Source of the DNA: DATFVA01 sp963774455
GTDB taxonomy: Bacteria > Bacteroidota > Ignavibacteria > Ignavibacteriales > Ignavibacteriaceae
NCBI GenBank assembly: GCA_963774455.1
Contig: CAVZFD010000005.1
Location: 372,001-436,000 of the forward strand
DNA length: 64,000 nucleotides
Direction: 5' to 3'
Shown one piece after another: positions 35,622 through 45,079 of this stretch. The notes under the pieces were generated by a model that saw only the letters and a list, made by a program, of their open reading frames with translations, was not told the origin of the DNA and searched no databases. Numbering within the stretch: position 1 is the first letter of the stretch; each line of letters begins with the position of its first letter. The translations under genes were made by a program, and so were the position numbers.

Positions 35622-37247
35622 ATGATTAAAATCCACCATCCCTTAAAGAAGGATCCAGCATTTTTCTTTGTGCTTATCTTGTTCAGCGGATTTTTTTATC
35701 CTTCCTTCAGTCAGAACATTCCTGATTACAAAGAAAGAACTTTCGCCTTATTCTCCGATTCATTAAGCTCAATGGCCGGAAAAAATTTACCTATGGAGGC
35801 AACAGAGGGAAGCGTAAATCCTGACGAATATATTGTTGGCCCGGGCGATGAAATTTTTGTTTCAATAAATGGAATTGAAGAAATTCCCCTCGACCTGTTC
35901 ATAAACCAGGAAGGGATATTGTATATACCTAAAGTAGGCGGGATTGATTTAAATGGGTTAACGCTTCGGGATGCAAAAAGTAAAATTAAAAAATCAGTCG
36001 ATGTATATTACAGAAATGTTGACGTTTTTATATCCTTAACGGATTTCAGAAAAATTAAATTATCTCTTTTGGGGGATGTGAAAAAACCTTCCACTTTTGT
36101 AATGCCGGCCAATTCAAGGCTAATAGACCTTATAATGGATTCGCAGGGTCTGAATACAACTTCTAATTTCAGAAATATCAGGGTCATCCACAGGGACAGC
36201 ACCGAACAGGTTTACGATCTTCTGAATTTTCTGCGGCTGGGTGACAGGGAGAATAATCCCCTGATGAGAGAAGGCGATGTTGTTATTGTTGACCGTGTCG
36301 ATAAAATAGTTTCTATTTACGGTATGATTAAATATCCGGGGATATATGAATTTGTTGACGGTGAAAGTGTCGACCATCTTATTACAATAGCCGGCGGTCT
36401 GATGGCGAAAGCCAGGAAAGATTCTATTGAAGTGGTAAGTTTTGAACCTAACGGTAGTACGCAGGTGAGCCGTTATTATAACTATGCGGACGTTATGAGC
36501 GGAAGCCCGCTTTTGCATTTTGAAGACCAGGTTATGGTAAGGGAAATTCCCAACTATTTTGATCCTAAATTTGTACAGATTATAGGTTTTGTAAAATATC
36601 CCGGTTATTATAAAATTAATGAAAATGAAACACTGCTTTCTGAAATAATACATCAGGCAGGCGGTTTTCGGAAAAATGCTTCCCTCATTGATGCAACACT
36701 TACCCGTCATACAGGTGCGGTAGAGGAGGATCCGGAATTTGAGCGATTAAAAATAATGCTGCGGGCAGACATGACCGACGATGAATATGATTATTTGAAA
36801 GCTAAGTCGCGTCAAAGGGTGGGGAAGGTGGTTGTGGATTTTAACCAGCTCTTTAATAAGGGTGATAAATCGGAAGATCTAATTCTTAAAAGAGGTGATG
36901 TTATAAACATTCCGGAAGCGAAAGATTATGTGATACTCCTTGGCCAGGTTGTTAGTCCGGGTAATATTATTTATCACCCGGAGCTAAAGGTTGACGATTA
37001 TATAAAACTGGCCGGAGGATTCGGCTGGAGGGCTGAAGATGGTGATGTCCGTGTCATCAAAGCAAACAGCGGTGAATGGATTGATGCTGAAGATGTTGAC
37101 TCACTTAAACCGGGAGATACAATCTGGATACCCGAAATTCCGCCGGGACCAAAATTCTGGGACGTATTTACAACTTCGCTGGCAATTGTCGGTCAGGTTG
37201 CTGCAATAATTGCAGCTACTGTTGCCATTATAGTAGCTTCGAGGTAG
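35622..37247 (+). CDS. Polysaccharide export outer-membrane protein (Wza-like, multiple SLBB)
   Basis: The 541-residue protein has a signal peptide (about 1-30) and a Poly_export domain (about 68-150, YIVGPGDEIFVSINGIEE and later YIPKVGGIDLNGLTL). Three or more SLBB domains follow (KPSTFVMPANSRLIDLI, YPGIYEFVDGESVDHLI, YPGYYKINENETLLSEI, SPGNIIYHPELKVDDYI). A C-terminal hydrophobic segment (about 515-538) would be the membrane anchor or barrel helix. It should form the outer-membrane export channel for the polysaccharide handled by the neighbouring BY-kinase. The gap to the kinase gene is 14 bases. Confidence 0.9.
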   Translation: MIKIHHPLKKDPAFFFVLILFSGFFYPSFSQNIPDYKERTFALFSDSLSSMAGKNLPMEATEGSVNPDEYIVGPGDEIFVSINGIEEIPLDLFINQEGILYIPKVGGIDLNGLTLRDAKSKIKKSVDVYYRNVDVFISLTDFRKIKLSLLGDVKKPSTFVMPANSRLIDLIMDSQGLNTTSNFRNIRVIHRDSTEQVYDLLNFLRLGDRENNPLMREGDVVIVDRVDKIVSIYGMIKYPGIYEFVDGESVDHLITIAGGLMAKARKDSIEVVSFEPNGSTQVSRYYNYADVMSGSPLLHFEDQVMVREIPNYFDPKFVQIIGFVKYPGYYKINENETLLSEIIHQAGGFRKNASLIDATLTRHTGAVEEDPEFERLKIMLRADMTDDEYDYLKAKSRQRVGKVVVDFNQLFNKGDKSEDLILKRGDVINIPEAKDYVILLGQVVSPGNIIYHPELKVDDYIKLAGGFGWRAEDGDVRVIKANSGEWIDAEDVDSLKPGDTIWIPEIPPGPKFWDVFTTSLAIVGQVAAIIAATVAIIVASR

Positions 37248-37250
37248 AAT

Positions 37251-38390
37251 TTGAATTATCACGAAATATTAAATACAATAATTTTCCACAGGAAAAAAAT
37301 CTTAAAGGTAACAATAACTGCCACAATTATATTATTCCTGATACTATTCTTTGTTTATCCTGTAACATATAAATCAAACATTTCTGTACTGCCACCAGAG
37401 AATAACAATGAATCCGGTTCACTGAGCTCTTTATTAACCGGCCAGGATTTCTCAAGCATACTCGGAGGGGGATTATCAAGTGCCAATTCACAACTTTATG
37501 TCGAAATGCTCAAAAGCAGGACGGCTGCATTATACGTTGTGAACAAATATCATCTTGAGAATTATTTCGACACTGACAATAAATATACAGCAGCTGAAAA
37601 CCTACAGGATAAATTAGAAATCGATCTGACTAAAGAGGGAATAATCAAGTTGAACGTGGAAGTGTCTACTCCTTTATTTCCCCTTATTGCTTCAGACAGA
37701 GATTCAGTTAAACAAATGGCCGCCGATTTGTCGAATGCCTATGTTGAAGCTCTTGATAAAATGAACCGGGAGAAATTATCCTCCCAGGCAAAACGAGCAC
37801 GCCAGTATATTGAAGAACAGATTGTGAAAACAAAAAGTCAGCTTGATTCAGCAGAAAATAAACTGGCAGTTTTTCAGCAGACAAATAAGGCTATATCTCT
37901 TCCTGAGCAGGTTAATTCAGCTATTGAAGCCGCTGCAGGCTTGAAGACTGAAATAGTTAAAACCGAGGTCCAGCTCGGTCTCCTGCAATCGAATCTGCGT
38001 GAAGACAATCAAACTCTGGTTGCATTAAGGGCGAAGCTTGGTCAGCTGAGAGAGCAGTATGATAAAATGGCAATGGGGAGTCAGGATTACCTGATAGCTT
38101 TTAAAGATGTTCCGGAACTAGGAAAAGAACTTGCCTCATTGCTGAGGGATGTAAAAATACAAAATGAAGTTTACCTGCTGCTTCAGCAGCAGTATTATAA
38201 AGAGAAAATACAGGAAAACAGAGATATTCCGACGATCCAGGTTCTGGATGAAGCAATCCCTCCCCAGAGAAAATCAGCACCAAAAACTGTATTCTCCACA
38301 ATCACCGGAGGTATATTTGTGTTCCTGTTGATGAGTTTAATAGTTGTCTTTAGTGAAAGAAAGACATACTGGCATAAATCTAAGGAGTAA
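37251..38390 (+). CDS. Wzz/GumC-like chain-length determinant without kinase domain
   Basis: The 379-residue protein has helices at about 15-38 and 350-370 around a periplasmic domain with heptad-rich stretches (about 170-300). It ends shortly after the second helix, so it lacks a BY-kinase. The late segment with PTIQVLDEAIPPQRKSAPK is the usual proline-rich motif before the second helix. The start is a TTG at 37251, four bases after the Wza-like stop, with GAGG six bases upstream. It would be a second co-polymerase in the same locus next to the Wzc-type kinase. Confidence 0.85.
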   Translation: MNYHEILNTIIFHRKKILKVTITATIILFLILFFVYPVTYKSNISVLPPENNNESGSLSSLLTGQDFSSILGGGLSSANSQLYVEMLKSRTAALYVVNKYHLENYFDTDNKYTAAENLQDKLEIDLTKEGIIKLNVEVSTPLFPLIASDRDSVKQMAADLSNAYVEALDKMNREKLSSQAKRARQYIEEQIVKTKSQLDSAENKLAVFQQTNKAISLPEQVNSAIEAAAGLKTEIVKTEVQLGLLQSNLREDNQTLVALRAKLGQLREQYDKMAMGSQDYLIAFKDVPELGKELASLLRDVKIQNEVYLLLQQQYYKEKIQENRDIPTIQVLDEAIPPQRKSAPKTVFSTITGGIFVFLLMSLIVVFSERKTYWHKSKE

Positions 38391-38391
38391 T

Positions 38392-39327
38392 ATGTCTGAG
38401 ACAGCAGTTGTAACAGGAGGAGCAGGGTTTCTAGGTTCACATCTTTGTGATCGTTTACTTAAAGAGGGATTAAAAGTTATATGTGTTGATAACCTTATTA
38501 CAGGGAACATAAATAATATTAATCACCTTGCAGGCAACGATGAATTTTCTTTTGTAAAGCATGATATAACAAACTACATTTTTTTGCCCGGTAAGGTAGA
38601 TTATATACTTCATTTTGCTTCTCCAGCTAGTCCCATAGATTACCTTAAACTTCCGATTCAGACGCTGAAGGTGGGTTCACTGGGAACGCACAAAGCACTT
38701 GGTCTTGCAAAAGAAAAGAATGCAAGGTTTTTATTGGCTTCAACAAGCGAAGTTTACGGCGATCCTGCTATTCATCCCCAGCCGGAGAGTTACTGGGGAA
38801 ATGTTAATCCTATAGGTCCTCGCGGAGTATATGACGAAGCAAAAAGATTCGCCGAAGCTATTACAATGGCATATAACCGGTACCACAATCTTGACACCAG
38901 GATTGTAAGAATTTTTAATACTTTTGGACCGAGGATGAGACTTGATGACGGAAGAGCACTCCCTGCATTCGTCGGCCAGGCGCTTAAAGGCGAGGATATT
39001 ACTGTATTCGGCGACGGTTCACAGACAAGGAGTTTCTGCTATGTTGATGATCTTGTAGAGGGAATATTCAGACTGCTGATGTCTTCTGAGGTTGAACCTG
39101 TAAACATTGGAAACCCTGAGGAAATCTCGATAAAAAGATTTGCTGAAGAAGTAATCGAAATTACACGTTCAAACAGTAAGATAGTCTATAAAGAGCTTCC
39201 CATCGACGATCCAAAAGTCAGGCAGCCTTCCATTGAAAAAGCAAAAAGGATATTGAACTGGGAGCCGAAAGTTAAACGAAAAGATGGTCTCAGGATGACT
39301 ATAGATTACTTTAAAAACTCGATTTAA
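38392..39327 (+). CDS. UDP-glucuronate decarboxylase (UDP-xylose synthase)
   Basis: The 311-residue short-chain dehydrogenase-type sugar-nucleotide enzyme has the NAD motif GGAGFLGS (9-16), catalytic Ser119-Glu120 in LLASTSEVYGDP, and Y147-x3-K151 in RGVYDEAKRF. The long GNVNPIGPRGVYDEAKRF block and HFASPASPIDYLKLP are diagnostic for UXS-type UDP-glucuronate decarboxylases rather than 4-epimerases. It would supply UDP-xylose to the polysaccharide. The ATG at 38392 has AAGGAG four bases upstream; an earlier in-frame ATG (38344) lies inside the preceding gene. Confidence 0.92.
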   Translation: MSETAVVTGGAGFLGSHLCDRLLKEGLKVICVDNLITGNINNINHLAGNDEFSFVKHDITNYIFLPGKVDYILHFASPASPIDYLKLPIQTLKVGSLGTHKALGLAKEKNARFLLASTSEVYGDPAIHPQPESYWGNVNPIGPRGVYDEAKRFAEAITMAYNRYHNLDTRIVRIFNTFGPRMRLDDGRALPAFVGQALKGEDITVFGDGSQTRSFCYVDDLVEGIFRLLMSSEVEPVNIGNPEEISIKRFAEEVIEITRSNSKIVYKELPIDDPKVRQPSIEKAKRILNWEPKVKRKDGLRMTIDYFKNSI

Positions 39328-39423
39328 TTCGCCCAACCACTCTGTCACCGGTTTCCCTGCCATTCATTATTTATTTATATTTAAAATCAATTTTTAATTA
39401 ATCAAAATTAAAATAATAAAGAT

Positions 39424-41646
39424 ATGACGGAACCGGAAGTTACTCCCCAGCTTGCCTATGAACATGGATTAACCGAAGAAGAATATCAGCGAATTCTAAG
39501 TATCCTGGGAAGAACCCCTTCTTTTACCGAACTGGGTATCTTCTCTGTAATGTGGAGTGAGCACTGCAGCTATAAGAATTCAATCGCACTCTTAAAAACT
39601 CTTCCCAGGGAGGGCGGCAAGCTGCTTGTGGGCGCAGGGGAGGAAAACGCGGGACTTATAGATATTGGCGACGGTTATGCGGTTGCATTCAAAATCGAAA
39701 GCCACAACCATCCATCTGCAGTTGAACCTTACCAGGGTGCTGCAACCGGGGTAGGCGGAATCATGCGTGACATTTTCACTATGGGTGCTCGTCCTATTGC
39801 CTCTCTAAATTCATTACGTTTTGGTTCGCTTGATGATGCCCGTACACGCTACCTGTTCGAAGGAGTTGTAAAAGGAATAGGAGATTATGGCAACAGTTTC
39901 GGTGTACCTACCGTAGCGGGCGAGGTATATTTTGATGAATCCTATCAGGGTAACCCGCTGGTGAATGCAATGGCAGTAGGGATAGTTAAGAAAAACCTTG
40001 TTGCCAGCGCAGTTGCTAAAGGTAAAGGCAATCCTGTTATGATTGTTGGTTCTTCCACAGGCAGGGATGGCATACATGGCGCTACCTTTGCCTCAGAAGA
40101 GATATCTGAAAAATCCGAGGCTAAACGTCCATCTGTCCAGGTAGGTGACCCCTTCACCGAAAAACTCCTGCTGGAGGCAACTTTAGAGATCATCAAAAAT
40201 GACTGGCTTATTGGGATTCAGGATATGGGCGCGGCAGGAATTTCCTGTTCCACAAGTGAAATGAGCGCCAAGGGTGAATCGGGAATGAAAATAAATCTCG
40301 GTAAAGTTCCTCTCCGTGAATCAGGTATGAGCGCATATGAAATTATGCTTTCAGAGAGCCAGGAAAGAATGCTATGTGTAGTCAAAAAAGGTTACGAGGA
40401 TAAAGTTAAAGCTGTTTTTGAAAAGTGGGATCTGCACTGTGAGATAATCGGGGAAGTCACTGCTGATGGTAACCTTGAAATTGATTACGAAGGCGGAAAT
40501 AAAGCTATAATACCGGCCTATGAACTTGTTCTTGGAGGAGGCGCTCCTGTATATCACAGAGAGAGTAAAGAACCTGCTTACCTTAAGAGTGTAAGGGATT
40601 TCGATTTCTCAACCCTGCCTGAACCTGATGATATTAAAGAAACGTTTCTAAAAGTATTTTCTTCGCCGAACATTGTATCGAAGCGCTGGGTCTATGAGCA
40701 GTATGATTCGATGGTGAGAACCAATACAGTCGTTGGACCGGGATCTGATGCAGCTGTAATTCAGATTAAGGACACAAACAAAGCACTCGCTGTAAAAACC
40801 GACTGCAACGGGAGGTATGTTTATCTGAATCCTGAGGAAGGGACCAGGATCGCCGTCGCCGAATCAGCCAGGAATATTGTTTGTTCAGGAGGAGTTCCAC
40901 TGGGAATAACCAATTGTCTTAATTTCGGTAATCCGTACAAACCCGAAGTATATTGGCAGTTCGAAAAAGCAATAAAGGGAATGGGAGATGCCTGCCGGTT
41001 TTTCAACACACCGGTTACTGGTGGAAATGTAAGCTTTTATAATGAATCACCTTTAAGTGCTGTTTATCCAACACCAACAATAGGAATGGTCGGATTAATT
41101 GAAGATCTTAAAAATATAACTACTTCATTTTTCAAAGAGCCGGGTGACATGATATACCTGCTTGGAGAAGACTTCGAGGAATTGGGAGGCAGTGAATATC
41201 TTAAGGTAATACATGGTAAAGTAAAGGGAGATTCCCCGAAGATCGACCTCGCTGTTGAAAAGAAACTCCAGGATTCGCTTTTGGGCCTGATTCAGAAGCA
41301 TATTATCCGGTCGGCTCACGATGTTTCGGAAGGTGGTATAATTTCAGCACTGGCAGAATGCTGTATAATTAATAATGAAAATAAAATAGGGGCGGAAATA
41401 AATATACATGTAAAAACCCGCAATGATTTTTCATTTTTCTCTGAAAGTCAGTCACGTATTATTGTTTCAATCCGTGAAGAATCAAAGGCTGAATTCGAAA
41501 AATATCTTCGGAAAAAAGAGCAGTCTTTTTCACTACTTGGTAAAACGGGGGGAAGTTCATTAAAAGTAAACAATATTATGGAAATTGATGTAAATAAACT
41601 GGCTGACCTTTATTATAACACCATTTCCAATATTATGAATGGTTAA
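39424..41646 (+). CDS. purL: Phosphoribosylformylglycinamidine synthase subunit PurL
   Basis: The 740-residue small-type PurL catalyses ATP-dependent formation of FGAM using ammonia from PurQ. Active-site His47 lies in GIFSVMWSEHCSYKNS, and FKIESHNHPSAVEPYQGAATGVGG and GAAGISCSTSEMS mark the AIRS-like halves. Its partners purS and purQ are in the minus-strand run at 26 kb. The stop overlaps the yihY gene by eight bases. Confidence 0.97.
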   Translation: MTEPEVTPQLAYEHGLTEEEYQRILSILGRTPSFTELGIFSVMWSEHCSYKNSIALLKTLPREGGKLLVGAGEENAGLIDIGDGYAVAFKIESHNHPSAVEPYQGAATGVGGIMRDIFTMGARPIASLNSLRFGSLDDARTRYLFEGVVKGIGDYGNSFGVPTVAGEVYFDESYQGNPLVNAMAVGIVKKNLVASAVAKGKGNPVMIVGSSTGRDGIHGATFASEEISEKSEAKRPSVQVGDPFTEKLLLEATLEIIKNDWLIGIQDMGAAGISCSTSEMSAKGESGMKINLGKVPLRESGMSAYEIMLSESQERMLCVVKKGYEDKVKAVFEKWDLHCEIIGEVTADGNLEIDYEGGNKAIIPAYELVLGGGAPVYHRESKEPAYLKSVRDFDFSTLPEPDDIKETFLKVFSSPNIVSKRWVYEQYDSMVRTNTVVGPGSDAAVIQIKDTNKALAVKTDCNGRYVYLNPEEGTRIAVAESARNIVCSGGVPLGITNCLNFGNPYKPEVYWQFEKAIKGMGDACRFFNTPVTGGNVSFYNESPLSAVYPTPTIGMVGLIEDLKNITTSFFKEPGDMIYLLGEDFEELGGSEYLKVIHGKVKGDSPKIDLAVEKKLQDSLLGLIQKHIIRSAHDVSEGGIISALAECCIINNENKIGAEINIHVKTRNDFSFFSESQSRIIVSIREESKAEFEKYLRKKEQSFSLLGKTGGSSLKVNNIMEIDVNKLADLYYNTISNIMNG

Positions 41647-42604
41647 AACTAAAATTAAGTCCTGGCTGAGACAATTATCGATATATGAAGTATTCAGAAA
41701 GTTTCGTTTTATTCTGCACCTGAAACCAGGATTTCGCAAAACAAAATCATTTGTTGTTTACTATTACAAAGGGCTGGTGAAAAGAATTGATGATCACCAT
41801 GTGTTCTTATTTGCAGGGGGACTTGCATTTTCCATTTTCCTCTGTATTATCCCTTTCGTACTGATCATATTCGCAGTCCTGGGTAATCTTCTGGATTCCT
41901 CATATGTTCAGTTTCAGATTAATACTCTAATAGAGACAATAATACCCTACTCGCGATACTCGGAGTTTGTAAAAAAGATTATCTTTAACCGCATAAATGA
42001 AGTTATTGAATACAAGAACATTGCAGGTATAATAGGCGGTTTTGGTTTATTGTTTGCTGCAAGCAGTTTATTCAGCAGTATGAGGACCATACTAAATAAG
42101 GTCTATGGAGTTGAAATTGATGTTAACATATTTATCGCAAAGCTCAGGGATTTCGCACTTGTTTTCATGGTAATTATAATATTTTTTGTGACGACGATCT
42201 CGATGCCTACTATAGATCTGTTAAGGCAGAAAGCGGGGGAGTGGCCGATCTTCGGCTTTCTTTCCAACGGGATTTTCAGTCATCTTATTTTTTCCCTTCT
42301 GTCTCTCCTGCTCATTTTTATTGTGTTCAGTGTCCTATACTTTACAGTTCCGCTCAGAAAACTTGGAAGGAAGGCGACATTTATGAGTGCTTTATGGGCT
42401 GCAATCCTGTGGGAAGCCGCAAAACAATTATTCGGATATTATCTGTATAACTTCGCTGCGTTCAACAGGATCTACGGGGCATACGCACTGGTCGTTGTGG
42501 TTGCTTTCTGGATTTATTATTCCTCTGTAGTTTTCATTGTAGGAGCTGAGATAGGGCATCTCTATTTTGAAAGAAATTTTATTAAAAACGACACAACAAC
42601 CTGA
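41639..42604 (+). CDS. YihY/BrkB-family inner-membrane protein
   Basis: The 321-residue protein has six hydrophobic segments (about 58-82, 120-145, 170-195, 212-240, 248-270, 280-305). It has the family's GGLAFSIFLCIIPFVLIIFA at about 60-79 and a C-terminal NRIYGAYALVVVVAFWIYYSSVVFIVGAEI. The family was once annotated as ribonuclease BN in error; its function is unsettled. The ATG lies inside the end of purL, so translation is coupled. Confidence 0.88.
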   Translation: MVKTKIKSWLRQLSIYEVFRKFRFILHLKPGFRKTKSFVVYYYKGLVKRIDDHHVFLFAGGLAFSIFLCIIPFVLIIFAVLGNLLDSSYVQFQINTLIETIIPYSRYSEFVKKIIFNRINEVIEYKNIAGIIGGFGLLFAASSLFSSMRTILNKVYGVEIDVNIFIAKLRDFALVFMVIIIFFVTTISMPTIDLLRQKAGEWPIFGFLSNGIFSHLIFSLLSLLLIFIVFSVLYFTVPLRKLGRKATFMSALWAAILWEAAKQLFGYYLYNFAAFNRIYGAYALVVVVAFWIYYSSVVFIVGAEIGHLYFERNFIKNDTTT

Positions 42605-42636
42605 ATTGCCGAAGATAACTTTTAAAGCAAAGAATG

Positions 42637-42665
42637 TTGACTGTGAATATACTCTTTTATATATT
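42637..42665 (+). promoter_or_regulatory. Sigma70-like promoter of the nitrosative-stress operon
   Basis: TTGACT at 42637-42642 and TATATT at 42660-42665 are 17 bases apart, close to the sigma70 consensus. The predicted start of transcription (about 42672) falls inside the inverted repeat that follows, so a bound regulator would block transcription. Confidence 0.7.
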
Positions 42666-42689
42666 TAATCAGACAATTAAATCTGATTA
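42666..42689. promoter_or_regulatory. Operator: TAATCAGA-N8-TCTGATTA
   Basis: An 8-bp perfect inverted repeat with an AT-rich eight-base spacer lies right after the -10 box and six bases before the Rrf2 start codon. Rrf2-family repressors of the NsrR/IscR type bind sites of about this size. A second copy occurs at 43144. Confidence 0.65.
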
Positions 42690-42695
42690 GCCAAT

Positions 42696-43127
42696 ATGAC
42701 GGTAATATTTTCAAAAAAATGCGAATACGGACTCCAGGCGGTTTTATACCTTGCAACCCAGCATACGGGCGAGGTAATTCCTTCAGATGAAATTGCCAGA
42801 AAGCTCAATATCCCCAAGGAATTTGTTTCCAAGATACTTCAAAGCCTCACAGAGAGTGGGATAGTTGATTCGAGGAAAGGGAAGTCGGGCGGTTTTTTCC
42901 TGGCCAAAAATCCTTCCAGGATACGGTTAATAGATATTGTGGCTGCGATAGACGGTCTTGGAATGTTCAACAATTGTGTGCTGGGATTTCCGAACTGCAA
43001 TCCCGATAATCCCTGTCCTCTTCACTCAAAGTGGGGGGAATTAAGAACTAAGGCATACAATATGCTTTCTGATGAAACCATAGATAAGTTTAAGGAGAGT
43101 ACATTAAGAAAGGTGAGTAATCTCTAA
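42696..43127 (+). CDS. Rrf2-family regulator, probably NsrR-like iron-sulphur NO sensor
   Basis: The 143-residue winged-helix protein has the Rrf2 N-terminus (FSKKCEYGLQAVLYLA), recognition helix LNIPKEFVSKILQSL (about 37-51) and wing GKSGGFFLAKNP. Three cysteines in the cluster loop, Cys94, Cys101 and Cys107 (FNNCVLGFPNCNPDNPCPLH), match the spacing of NsrR and IscR and should hold a [2Fe-2S] or [4Fe-4S] cluster. The genes downstream (membrane ferredoxin, RIC, truncated globin) are classic NO-stress genes, which argues for NsrR over IscR. Its own promoter carries the inverted repeat, so autorepression is likely. Confidence 0.88.
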   Translation: MTVIFSKKCEYGLQAVLYLATQHTGEVIPSDEIARKLNIPKEFVSKILQSLTESGIVDSRKGKSGGFFLAKNPSRIRLIDIVAAIDGLGMFNNCVLGFPNCNPDNPCPLHSKWGELRTKAYNMLSDETIDKFKESTLRKVSNL

Positions 43128-43143
43128 AAATTTTTTAGTATAA

Positions 43144-43165
43144 AATCAGACTATATTATCCGATA
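43144..43165. promoter_or_regulatory. Second operator-like site AATCAGA-N8-TCCGATA at gene start
   Basis: The left arm AATCAGAC is the same as in the site at 42667 and the right arm differs at two of seven positions, with the same eight-base AT-rich spacer. It lies in the 37-base gap between the Rrf2 gene and the membrane ferredoxin gene, and its last base is the A of the ATG. It could tune internal transcription or translation of the next gene. Confidence 0.5.
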
Positions 43166-44295
43166 TGAGAACTAAGAAGAAAATAATCCGCAACAATGAG
43201 AAACCAATACAAAAATATCGTTTTCTAATACAGAGTGCTTTTGCTTTATTATGTATATGGATCGGGGTTGAGTTCTACCTTTTCAGTAAATACCTGGAAA
43301 CGGGGGGAACATCATCTTTTGTAAGCAGGCCTCCGGGAGTGGACGGGTTTCTTCCCATAAGTTCTTTTATGAGTTTTTATCTCTTTATAACCACCGGGGA
43401 GATTCATCAAGCACATCCTGCAGGTTTATTTATCTTCCTGGCCATTCTGTTTGTTTCAATAGTTTTCGGAAAAGCTTTCTGCAGCTGGTTATGTCCTGTA
43501 GGATTTATTTCTGAACTTATAGGCGATTTCGGCGAAAAGATATACATGAAAATTTTCAAACGGAGAATTCATCTGCCTAAATGGATTGATTATCCGCTGC
43601 GCAGCCTCAAGTACTTACTCCTGGGTTTCCTTTTTTACTCGGTCTTCTTCCTGATGTCGTCATTGGCCTTACAAGCTTTTCTTGATAGTCCCTACAACAT
43701 TGTAGCAGATCTGAAAATGTATTATTTCTTTGCAGATATTTCACAGACAGCACTTATAATCCTTGCAGTGCTGTTTGTTCTATCAATATTCATACGAAAC
43801 TTCTGGTGCAGATTCCTTTGTCCCTACGGTGCATTACTGGGGTTATTTTCATTTCTTAGTCCCCATAAGATCAAACGGGATCCCGTCAGCTGTATTGACT
43901 GCGGTTTATGTGCAAAGGCATGTCCTTCCTATATAAAAGTGGATAAAGTGAAAACAGTTGTATCCGATGAATGCAATACCTGCCTGAGCTGTGTTGATGC
44001 CTGTCCTGTTGCAGATACTCTCGATCTGAAATCAATTCTTCCCGGGAAAAAGAAAGTTAACAAAAAATATGTAGCTATAGGGGTGGTGTCCATATTTATG
44101 ATTGTAACAGGAATTGGAATTTTCAGCGGACATTGGGATAACCGCATATCAAGGAACGATTACCTTATCCATTATAGGAATATGAATACTTACGGTCACC
44201 CTACCGGCACGGCTGCGATTAAAAAATTTAATAAAGAAGCTGTCTCAAACAGTATTGAAAAAAAAGATGAAATTAATAACACAAAGGAGAATTAA
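43165..44295 (+). CDS. Membrane-bound 4Fe-4S ferredoxin-type protein (NapH/NosR-like)
   Basis: The 376-residue protein has four to five membrane helices (about 20-40, 85-105, 145-170, 190-210, 298-316). Two C-x3-CP motifs at membrane edges (Cys106/Cys110 and Cys215/Cys219) are typical of the NapH/NosR/CcoG group. A cytosolic double ferredoxin domain follows, with Cys243-246-249-253 and Cys270-273-276-280. It should pass electrons from the quinone pool to soluble partners. In this operon it may donate electrons to the RIC protein or the globin, which is inference. Confidence 0.87.
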   Translation: MRTKKKIIRNNEKPIQKYRFLIQSAFALLCIWIGVEFYLFSKYLETGGTSSFVSRPPGVDGFLPISSFMSFYLFITTGEIHQAHPAGLFIFLAILFVSIVFGKAFCSWLCPVGFISELIGDFGEKIYMKIFKRRIHLPKWIDYPLRSLKYLLLGFLFYSVFFLMSSLALQAFLDSPYNIVADLKMYYFFADISQTALIILAVLFVLSIFIRNFWCRFLCPYGALLGLFSFLSPHKIKRDPVSCIDCGLCAKACPSYIKVDKVKTVVSDECNTCLSCVDACPVADTLDLKSILPGKKKVNKKYVAIGVVSIFMIVTGIGIFSGHWDNRISRNDYLIHYRNMNTYGHPTGTAAIKKFNKEAVSNSIEKKDEINNTKEN

Positions 44296-45042
44296 ATGGA
44301 ACAGAACAGAAGTGAAATTCTAAATAATGAACTTTCGAACCTGACTCTCTCGGAAATAGTAACTCAAAACTTCAAAGCTGCTGCAGTATTCGAAAAATAT
44401 AACCTCGATTTCTGCTGCGGAGGAAAAAAACCGATATCGGAAGCCTGCCTGGAGAAGGGACTGGATTCATCAGAGGTTTTTGATGAACTCAGTTCAATCG
44501 AAAAAGCAGGAAGCAGGACAGATAATTATGCTGAATGGGGCGCTGATTTTTTAATCGATTATATCGTGAACAATCACCATGCTTACATAAACAGGATGAT
44601 ACCGGTTCTTTCGGCTCACACACAAAAAATTGCTTCAGTACATGGGAAAAATCATCCGGAACTGTTGAAAGTTGCGGAGAGTTTCGAAAAAGTATATAAA
44701 GAACTTAAACAGCATATGATGAAAGAAGAGCAAATACTATTTCCCTTTGTAAAAAAGCTTGCAACGGCTAAAAGCAGCGGAAGAAAAACCGAAGCACCTT
44801 ATTTCGGAACAGTTAAAAACCCTATCAGGTTGATGGAAGCTGAACACCAGTCAGCCGGCGATGAGATGTACGAAATCAGGAAACTCACTGGTGGTTATAC
44901 AGTACCGGAAGACGCCTGTAATACGTACAGCGTTACTATGCAGGAACTAAGAGATTTTGAAGAAGATCTCCACAAACATATCTATCTTGAGAACTTTATT
45001 CTATTTCCAAAAGCGATTGATTTGGAGAAGGAATTACTTTAA
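44296..45042 (+). CDS. ric: Iron-sulphur cluster repair di-iron protein (RIC, ScdA/YtfE)
   Basis: The 248-residue protein has the N-terminal DUF542 motif (LSEIVTQNFKAAAVFEKYNLDFCCGG, with Cys40-Cys41) and a hemerythrin-like domain. Histidine and glutamate ligands are in NNHHAYI, HMMKEEQILFP, EAEHQSAGDEM and HKHIYLENFILFP. This is the RIC family that repairs Fe-S clusters damaged by NO or oxidants. It begins directly after the stop of the ferredoxin gene, with AAAGGAG upstream. Confidence 0.94.
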   Translation: MEQNRSEILNNELSNLTLSEIVTQNFKAAAVFEKYNLDFCCGGKKPISEACLEKGLDSSEVFDELSSIEKAGSRTDNYAEWGADFLIDYIVNNHHAYINRMIPVLSAHTQKIASVHGKNHPELLKVAESFEKVYKELKQHMMKEEQILFPFVKKLATAKSSGRKTEAPYFGTVKNPIRLMEAEHQSAGDEMYEIRKLTGGYTVPEDACNTYSVTMQELRDFEEDLHKHIYLENFILFPKAIDLEKELL

Positions 45043-45079
45043 GATATTTATTATCTTATTTCTAAAACTATTCTTTGTT

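Noticed and set aside
36120..36710. 196-codon minus-strand frame inside the Wza-like gene
   Set aside because: No ribosome site and no recognisable sequence; it lies fully opposite a well-supported gene.
41639..42604. YihY-family protein as ribonuclease BN
   Set aside because: That old annotation is known to be wrong for this membrane family; no nuclease motif is present.
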